From: Jonesia quinghaiensis DSM 15701
Lineage (GTDB): Bacteria > Actinomycetota > Actinomycetes > Actinomycetales > Cellulomonadaceae
Direction: 5' to 3'
Length of the DNA stretch: 64,000 nt
Assembly (NCBI RefSeq): GCF_000423205.1
Contig: NZ_AUHN01000006.1
Location: 310,001 to 374,000, forward strand
The position numbers and the translations under genes were made by a program. Positions 58,309-64,000 of this stretch are shown here, piece by piece. Under the pieces are notes generated by a model that saw only the letters and a list, made by a program, of their open reading frames with translations, was not told the origin of the DNA and did not search any database. The first letter of the stretch is position 1. Each line of letters begins with the position of its first letter.

Positions 58309-58842
58309 GTGGCGCGTTCAGAAGTTCCAGCATCCGTGGCAGACGCAGTCGGGCCGGTAGTAGATAGTGCAGATCTTGTCTTAGAAGATCTCGAATTCTT
58401 GGTACAGGGCAAGCAGACGATCGTTCGGGTTACCGTCGATCTGCCAGACCACAAACACGGGGCAGTGTCCCTTGAGAGTATTGCCCAAGTGTCGCGTGAG
58501 TTATCAAAGACTCTTGACGCTGTGCGAAGCCTAGATCCTGATTACACCCTCGAAGTGTCGTCCCCTGGGACAAGCAGGCCGTTGACACAAGAACGCCATT
58601 TTCGCCGTAACCTTGGTCGGCTCGTTGACGTCCGTTTAATGGATGGAACCCGCTTCACTGAACGCCTCGTCGATGTTGAAGATGCCAATGCCGTGTTTGA
58701 AACGCGAGGCATCGTTGAAATTTCTTCGATTCGCAAGGCGCGGGTTGAAGTTGAGTTGTCCCGTGCTGAGGCGGCCTCAGACAGTGACTTTGTAGATATT
58801 GCCGGGACGGACTCTGACCGGACGCAGGACAGTGAGGACTAA
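58309..58842 (+). CDS. rimP: Ribosome maturation factor RimP
   Basis: This 177-residue 30S assembly factor has the N-terminal domain ([19 protein letters not shown]) and the [19 protein letters not shown] motif. The GTG at 58309 has AGGAGG 4 nt upstream, which decides against the in-frame reading from 58273. It is followed by nusA after 2 bp. Confidence 0.94.
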   Translation: MARSEVPASVADAVGPVVDSADLVLEDLEFLVQGKQTIVRVTVDLPDHKHGAVSLESIAQVSRELSKTLDAVRSLDPDYTLEVSSPGTSRPLTQERHFRRNLGRLVDVRLMDGTRFTERLVDVEDANAVFETRGIVEISSIRKARVEVELSRAEAASDSDFVDIAGTDSDRTQDSED

Positions 58843-58844
58843 AA

Positions 58845-59909
58845 ATGCATATTGACATGGCGGCACTTCGACTTTTGGAACGCGAGCGTGAGATCAGCCT
58901 GGATGTGTTGATCGGTGCGATCGAACAGGCTTTGGCTGTCGCGTATCAACGCACGCCAGATGCGCTGAAGCACTCCCGTGTGGAAATTGATCGTAAATCT
59001 GGCCAAGTTGTGGTGTGGGCACGCGAAGACATCGAGGTCGAACCAGCAACAGTTGATGACGAGGGGAACTACGTCTCAGCTGTTCGTGTTTTAGGTGAAG
59101 AATTCGATCACACACCAAAGGATTTTGGGCACGTCGCAACAGCGACAGCTCGACAAGTCATCTTCCAACGTATGCGTGATGCTGAAGACGACCAAGTGTT
59201 GGGACAGTTCAAGGACAAAGAAGGCGAACTTGTCTCGGGGCAAATCCAACAGGCTGCTAATCCGCGGGTTGTGAATGTTGATGTGGGGGGCGGCGTCGAA
59301 GCTGTGCTCCCGGAACATGAGCAAGTTCCCGGTGAAACCTATCGGCACGGTGAGCGTATCCGTGCGTACGTAGTTGAGGTTGCTCGCAGGGCCAAGGGTC
59401 CTTCCATCACCCTGAGCCGTACACACCCCAATCTCGTACGTCGTTTGTTTGAGATGGAGGTGCCGGAGGTTGCTGACGGCGCGGTAGACATCGTCGCTAT
59501 TGCACGTGAAGCCGGACATCGGACGAAAATGGCCGTCCGTTCCTCCGTTGCCGGCTTGAATGCAAAGGGTGCTTGTATCGGTCCAATGGGACAACGTGTG
59601 CGAGCAGTGATGGCGGAACTCAACGGTGAAAAAATCGACATCGTCGATTTCACCGAGGATCCTCAAGCCTTCATTGCTTCTGCACTGTCTCCTTCTAGCG
59701 TGATCTCTGTGACCGTGTTAGACCAGCAGGCCCGAATGGCCCGAGTAGTTGTTCCTGACTACCAGCTCTCCCTGGCCATCGGGAAAGAAGGGCAAAACGC
59801 TCGTCTTGCGGCAAAACTAACTGGATGGAAGATTGACATCCGTTCGGATGCCGATAACGAGCCGCGCAGTGAGGAACCCGCGGATATCGAAGAGGTTCCT
59901 GAAGACTAG
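58845..59909 (+). CDS. nusA: Transcription termination/antitermination protein NusA
   Basis: This 354-residue protein has the N-terminal RNA-polymerase-binding domain, an S1 domain ([20 protein letters not shown]) and two KH domains ([13 protein letters not shown] and [13 protein letters not shown]). The C-terminal acidic repeats of E. coli NusA are absent, as is normal for actinobacteria. GAGGA precedes the ATG. Confidence 0.95.
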   Translation: MHIDMAALRLLEREREISLDVLIGAIEQALAVAYQRTPDALKHSRVEIDRKSGQVVVWAREDIEVEPATVDDEGNYVSAVRVLGEEFDHTPKDFGHVATATARQVIFQRMRDAEDDQVLGQFKDKEGELVSGQIQQAANPRVVNVDVGGGVEAVLPEHEQVPGETYRHGERIRAYVVEVARRAKGPSITLSRTHPNLVRRLFEMEVPEVADGAVDIVAIAREAGHRTKMAVRSSVAGLNAKGACIGPMGQRVRAVMAELNGEKIDIVDFTEDPQAFIASALSPSSVISVTVLDQQARMARVVVPDYQLSLAIGKEGQNARLAAKLTGWKIDIRSDADNEPRSEEPADIEEVPED

Positions 59910-59952
59910 ACGCCGTTGGCAAGGCGGTAAACACTCCCAGTGTGAGCAATCT

Positions 59953-59994
59953 CTGCCAGGAACTCGAGGTTTTTCCTCACAGAGTTCCTGGCAG
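59953..59994. terminator. Hairpin after nusA
   Basis: Arms CTGCCAGGAACTC (59953-59965) and GAGTTCCTGGCAG (59982-59994) enclose GAGG-TTTTT-CCTC, 44 bp after the nusA stop. The 243-bp gap before ylxR otherwise holds only a -10-like TAGTAT at 60001-60006. Confidence 0.65.
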
Positions 59995-60152
59995 TGGGGG
60001 TAGTATGGACACTAACCGCTATGGGCGTTGGTTTCGTTGCGCCCTTGACGGTATGTGATCTGTGACGTCGATACACAAAACACTCTCTGGTGTTCTGTGC
60101 CATCTACTCGCAGAGCTCAACGGCAGTTCAATGGAAGGAACGTGCAACACGA

Positions 60153-60524
60153 GTGGCTGACAATGCACCAGAACGAACGTGCATCGGGTGCCGCCAACGT
60201 GATGCACAGGACCATCTCCTGCGTCTCGTTTTGAGGCAGCGCACAACAACGCATCGCTTGATGCAGCGTTCCCTCGTCCCTGACGCGTCGCGAAGACTGC
60301 CGGGACGAGGCGCCTGGATCCACCCCGAAATCGATTGTGTCACTGTGACCCAACGAAAGCGGGCATGGCTTCGGGCCTTCAAAATATCCGGTGATGTTGA
60401 TGCCTCAACGCTCGATGAGCTCATGGCAAGCATCAGGTCACCAAGCAACACCACTTTGCGGTATAGAAATCCGCATGCTTCTGTCAGTGCGACAGAAGCA
60501 GACACGTCGACAGGAAGCGGGTAA
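60153..60524 (+). CDS. ylxR: YlxR family (DUF448) RNA-binding protein
   Basis: This 123-residue protein has the PERTCIGCRQR motif near its start and the GRGAWIHP segment of the DUF448 fold. It is encoded between nusA and infB in Gram-positive bacteria and may act in RNA processing or transcription. I place the start at the GTG at 60153 by homology; GGAAGG lies about 14 nt upstream, further than usual, so the start is uncertain. A Ser/Thr-rich C-terminal tail is extra. Confidence 0.85.
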   Translation: MADNAPERTCIGCRQRDAQDHLLRLVLRQRTTTHRLMQRSLVPDASRRLPGRGAWIHPEIDCVTVTQRKRAWLRAFKISGDVDASTLDELMASIRSPSNTTLRYRNPHASVSATEADTSTGSG

Positions 60525-60616
60525 GAAGCCGATGGGCACCCGATGAGTACTCAGCGATGAGTCCGAGAAACTAACGACGGTCCTCCCAGTTTCGGGTGGA
60601 CCGAGACTGGAGAGTT

Positions 60617-63600
60617 GTGGCTAAAATCCGCGTCTACGAGCTCGCGAAAGAGCTCGGGGTGGAAAGCAAGACAATTATGAGTAAGTTGACAGAACTCGGT
60701 GAGTTCGTGCGTTCAGCTTCCTCAACCATCGAAGCGCCAGTGGTGCGCAAACTTAAGGACTCCTTCCCAAGTGAAGGATCCTCGGCGTCATCAGGATCAG
60801 AACGACCCGCTGCGCCAAAGCCGCGTACACCGCGAGCACCCAAGCCCGGAGCATCACCACGTCCGGTATCGTCTCCTGCAGCACAAGAGACCCCAGAAGT
60901 TCAGCAGTCAGCACCCGAGGCACCCGCTGCCCCGGCTCCAACTGCAAAAACCCCCGCGCAGACTGCGCCTTCACCTGCGCCTGAAACGACGGCAACACCT
61001 GCTTCAGAGGTGCCAAGTGCTCCCGTTGAAGGTGCGACCCAGGCTCCGCGCGCATCATCACCAAAGCCAGGTCCTAAGCCAGCAGCCCCAAAGCCGGCCC
61101 CACGCAGCAAGCCTGCAGAAGGCAGCGGACGCGAAGGACGCGAGCAAGGATCACGCGGTGGTCCACGCCCTGGAAACAACCCCTTTGCTACGCAGCAGGG
61201 AATGCCACGTCAAGGCGGCCGCCCTTCATCGGGTCAACCTCGACCACCACGCGCCGGTGGAAACCAAGGTGGCGGTCCTCGCCCCGGAGCTCCTCGTCCA
61301 GGCAACAACCCATTTGCTACGCAGCAGGGAATGCCACGCCCAGGCAGCCGACCAGACCGTGGTGAACGCACTGATCGGCCAGCAAAGAGCCAGAATGCTG
61401 ATGCCTCGGCAACGCAAGAGCGTTCCGGTGGTCCACGTCCCGGTGGGCCACGTCCAGCAGCTCCCCGCCCCGGCGCCGGAGCATCAAGTGGCCCCCGTCC
61501 GAACCCAGGGATGATGCCCGGTCGTACCAGTGCACCTCGCCCTGGTGACCGTCAACCAGCTGGTGGTGGCGGAGGCCGTGGCGGCCGCGGCGGCCGTGGT
61601 GGTTCAGGTGGAGCGCCAGGGACTAACGGTCCAGGTGGCAACACAGGTGGGTTTGGACCAGCTCGCACTGGTGGTCGTCCCGGTCCTGGTGGCCGTGGTT
61701 CGACTGCGGGAGCTTTCGGCCGTCAAGGCGGAAAGCCAGTTCGCGGACGCAAGTCCAAGCGTGCGAAGCGTCAAGAGTTCGAGCAGATGCAGGCTCCCTC
61801 ACTTGGTGGGGTAACTGTTCCTCGCGGTGACGGTGCAACAGTAGTGCGGTTGCGTCACGGAGCTTCGCTGTCGGACTTCGCTGACAAGATTGATGCGAAC
61901 CCAGCAAGCCTCGTCACTGTGCTGTTCCACCTCGGTGAGATGGCAACTGCTACACAGTCACTTGACGAAGACACATTCGGAACTCTTGGTTCAGAGCTTG
62001 GCTACATCATTGAAATGGTGTCTGCTGAAGACGAAGACCGTGAGCTCTTGGGTGGATTCTCCATCGACCTCGAAGCTGAAGAAGCGGCAGAATCCGATGA
62101 GGACCTCAGCCCGCGCCCACCAGTTGTTACCGTCATGGGTCACGTTGACCACGGTAAGACTCGTTTGCTGGATGCGATCCGCAACTCGGACGTTATCTCC
62201 GGCGAAGCAGGCGGAATTACCCAGCACATTGGTGCCTACCAAGTGCGTCACGACATTGATGGTTCAGAGCGTTACCTGACCTTCATTGACACCCCTGGTC
62301 ACGAGGCGTTCACCGCCATGCGTGCACGTGGTGCTCAGGTTACTGACATCGCGATTCTTGTGGTCGCTGCAGATGATGGTGTCATGCCTCAAACCATCGA
62401 AGCGCTGAACCACGCTCAGGCGGCTGGCGTACCGATTGTCGTCGCGGTGAACAAGGTTGATAAGGAATCTGCTAATCCAGCGAAGATCCGTCAGCAACTC
62501 ACCGAGTACAACTTGGTTGCTGAAGAGTATGGTGGCGACACCATGTTCGTTGATGTCTCTGCAATCAAGGGTATGGGCATTGACCAGTTGCTTGAAGCTG
62601 TCATTCTGACAGCCGATGCTTCGTTGGACTTGCGTGCAAACTCAGATAAGGATGCGCGCGGTGTCGCCATTGAAGCGAACCTCGACAAGGGCCGTGGTGC
62701 AGTAGCAACTGTCCTCGTGCAGTCGGGTACGCTCCACGTCGGTGACTCAATTGTTGCTGGTACTGCCCACGGGCGTGTGCGTGCAATGTTTGACGAGCAC
62801 GGTGTCGCACTCAAGGAAGCAACCCCAGCTCGTCCAGTGCAGGTTCTGGGTCTTACCTCAGTTCCACGTGCAGGCGATGTATTCCTTGTTGCTCCAGATG
62901 ACCGAACTGCACGTCAAATCGCTGAGAAGCGTGAAGCTGCTTCTCGTGCGGCACAGCTTGCTAAGCGCCGTAAGCGCATCAGCCTCGAAGACTTCACCCA
63001 AGCTCTTGAGCAGGGCAAGGTTGAAACCCTCAACCTGGTTCTTAAGGGTGACGTTTCAGGTGCTGTTGAAGCGTTGGAAGACGCGTTGCTGAAGATCAAT
63101 GTGGGTGACGAGGTTGAACTTCGGATTATCCACCGTGGTGTTGGTGCAATCACACAGAACGACGTGAACCTTGCAACAGTCGATAACGCGATTATTCTCG
63201 GGTTCAACGTCAAGCCTGCGGAGCGCGTTAGCGAACTTGCTGACCGCGAAGGTGTTGATATCCGGTACTACTCGGTTATCTACCAAGCAATCGAAGATGT
63301 TGAAGCGGCTCTGAAGGGCATGCTGAAGCCTGAGTACGAAGAGGTTCAGCTTGGAACAGCGGAAATCCGCGAGATCTTCCGGTCTTCGAAGTTCGGAAAC
63401 ATTGCTGGTTCGATTGTTCGCTCTGGTGTGATGCGTCGTAACGCCAAGGCGCGCGTTCTACGCGACGGTGTTGTGGTCGGTGACGGCTTGAGCATCGATT
63501 CGCTGAAGCGATTCAAGGACGATGCAACTGAGGTGCGTGAAGGTTACGAGTGCGGTATTGGGCTCGGTTCCTTCAATGACATCCAGTCAGGCGATATCGT

Positions 63601-63637
63601 CGAGACATGGGAAATGCGCGAGAAGCCTCGAGCATAA
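60617..63637 (+). CDS. infB: Translation initiation factor IF-2
   Basis: This 1006-residue GTPase recruits fMet-tRNA. An N-terminal IF2N domain ([16 protein letters not shown]) is followed by ~330 residues of Pro/Ala/Gly/Arg-rich linker, then the G domain with GHVDHGKT (about residue 508), DTPGHEAF and NKVDKE, and domains II-IV. The linker holds two copies of [14 protein letters not shown]. The GTG at 60617 has GGAG 4 nt upstream and the family N terminus; seven codons upstream in frame are not used. Confidence 0.95.
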   Translation: MAKIRVYELAKELGVESKTIMSKLTELGEFVRSASSTIEAPVVRKLKDSFPSEGSSASSGSERPAAPKPRTPRAPKPGASPRPVSSPAAQETPEVQQSAPEAPAAPAPTAKTPAQTAPSPAPETTATPASEVPSAPVEGATQAPRASSPKPGPKPAAPKPAPRSKPAEGSGREGREQGSRGGPRPGNNPFATQQGMPRQGGRPSSGQPRPPRAGGNQGGGPRPGAPRPGNNPFATQQGMPRPGSRPDRGERTDRPAKSQNADASATQERSGGPRPGGPRPAAPRPGAGASSGPRPNPGMMPGRTSAPRPGDRQPAGGGGGRGGRGGRGGSGGAPGTNGPGGNTGGFGPARTGGRPGPGGRGSTAGAFGRQGGKPVRGRKSKRAKRQEFEQMQAPSLGGVTVPRGDGATVVRLRHGASLSDFADKIDANPASLVTVLFHLGEMATATQSLDEDTFGTLGSELGYIIEMVSAEDEDRELLGGFSIDLEAEEAAESDEDLSPRPPVVTVMGHVDHGKTRLLDAIRNSDVISGEAGGITQHIGAYQVRHDIDGSERYLTFIDTPGHEAFTAMRARGAQVTDIAILVVAADDGVMPQTIEALNHAQAAGVPIVVAVNKVDKESANPAKIRQQLTEYNLVAEEYGGDTMFVDVSAIKGMGIDQLLEAVILTADASLDLRANSDKDARGVAIEANLDKGRGAVATVLVQSGTLHVGDSIVAGTAHGRVRAMFDEHGVALKEATPARPVQVLGLTSVPRAGDVFLVAPDDRTARQIAEKREAASRAAQLAKRRKRISLEDFTQALEQGKVETLNLVLKGDVSGAVEALEDALLKINVGDEVELRIIHRGVGAITQNDVNLATVDNAIILGFNVKPAERVSELADREGVDIRYYSVIYQAIEDVEAALKGMLKPEYEEVQLGTAEIREIFRSSKFGNIAGSIVRSGVMRRNAKARVLRDGVVVGDGLSIDSLKRFKDDATEVREGYECGIGLGSFNDIQSGDIVETWEMREKPRA
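61172..61338 (+). repeat. Direct repeat within the infB linker
   Basis: A 38-bp stretch at 61172-61209 recurs with few mismatches at 61301-61338 (129-bp, 43-codon offset). Both encode [13 protein letters not shown]. It indicates in-frame duplication in the disordered linker. Confidence 0.75.
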
Positions 63638-63649
63638 CCACAGATGAAC

Positions 63650-63686
63650 GTGGGAGCCGCAACACCGTTGCGGCTCCCACTGTTTT
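63650..63686 (+). terminator. Terminator between infB and rbfA
   Basis: Perfect 14-bp arms GTGGGAGCCGCAAC (63650-63663) and 63667-63680 have an ACC loop, followed by TGTTTTCTC. One of the few hairpins here with a T-run. Confidence 0.8.
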
Positions 63687-63751
63687 CTCATCGCCGAGAG
63701 TAACAACTCCCCAAGCAGTACTGTTGATACTGTCAACTGAAAGGAAGAGTG

Positions 63752-64000
63752 ATGGTAGATCACCCACGTGCCCGTAGGCTCGCTGAGAGAATCCAAGTGA
63801 TTGTCGCGCAGATGCTGGAAGGTCGGATCAAAGACCCCCGTCTCGGATTTGTCACCATCACTGACGTGCGTGTTACTGGAGATTTGCAGCACGCGTCTGT
63901 TTTCTACACCGTCCTAGGAGACGAGAACGAACGCCGTGATAGTACCCGGGCGCTGAACAGTGCTCGTGGCACGATTCGTTCAGAAGTGGGCCGTCAGGTA
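63752..64000 (+). CDS. rbfA: Ribosome-binding factor A, 5' part
   Basis: The first 83 codons of RbfA run to the window end. The text [34 protein letters not shown] and FYTVLG is the KH-like RbfA fold, needed for 16S 5'-end maturation. AAAGGAAG precedes the ATG. The rest of the gene lies outside. Confidence 0.93.
   Translation, partial: MVDHPRARRLAERIQVIVAQMLEGRIKDPRLGFVTITDVRVTGDLQHASVFYTVLGDENERRDSTRALNSARGTIRSEVGRQV

Noticed and set aside
60699-61514. 271-codon plus-strand ORF in another frame of infB
   Set aside because: His/Gln/Pro-rich product of the repetitive IF-2 linker read out of frame; the composition follows from the linker repeats.

Overview
The window is a chromosomal segment of an actinobacterium. 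Gene content and order point to the Micrococcales. Evidence includes the ftsY-amtB-glnK-glnD-ffh block, rpsP-KH-rimM-trmD-rplS-lepB-rnhB-DUF2469, UPF0102-comM-dprA, dxr-rseP-ispG-GNAT-proS-DUF4439-rimP-nusA-ylxR-infB, many GTG starts and an actinobacterial-type T-box before ileS. G+C is moderate for the phylum. An F420-0 transporter cassette next to cofE fits a Jonesia-like organism, but the species is inference. I found no tRNA, rRNA, CRISPR array, insertion sequence or prophage; nearly all of the window is housekeeping core.

Layout. 1-189: 3' end of a chorismate mutase. 296-2681 (minus): polar amino-acid ABC importer. 2831-7394 (minus): acyl-CoA ligase and valS. 7511-11346: cofE convergent with a three-gene ABC importer that I read as the proposed F420-0 salvage transporter. 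11484-12296 (minus): proC. 12297-13201: regulatory DNA with a small Cys-rich leader ORF followed by a terminator, an orphan 90-codon ORF, and a T-box leader for ileS. 13202-21308: ileS, folC, an inserted dhaKLM operon, a DUF4233 protein and ndk. 21318-31988: smc, a small membrane protein, ftsY, amtB-glnK-glnD and ffh. 31992-38068: amidohydrolase, ribosome and tRNA-modification genes, signal peptidase, RNase HII, DUF2469. 38266-43581: UPF0102, comM, dprA, xerC and a FliA/WhiG-type sigma factor. 43628-44260 (minus): M23 peptidase. 44604-54226: rpsB, tsf, pyrH, frr, cdsA, rlmN, a DivIVA-repeat protein, dxr, rseP, ispG. 54232-64000: GNAT protein, proS, a DUF4439 lipoprotein (minus), rimP, nusA, ylxR, infB and the 5' part of rbfA.

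Functionally the segment joins translation (aminoacyl-tRNA synthetases, ribosomal proteins, initiation, recycling and maturation factors), co-translational targeting (FtsY and Ffh), nitrogen sensing (AmtB, GlnK, GlnD, with GlnR-like boxes upstream), chromosome maintenance (Smc, XerC, DprA, ComM) and isoprenoid precursors (Dxr, IspG). The accessory points are the F420-0 salvage cassette, the dha operon placed inside the usual folC-DUF4233-ndk order, a GlnD without ACT domains, a protein with four DivIVA-like motifs, and the regulatory DNA between proC and ileS.
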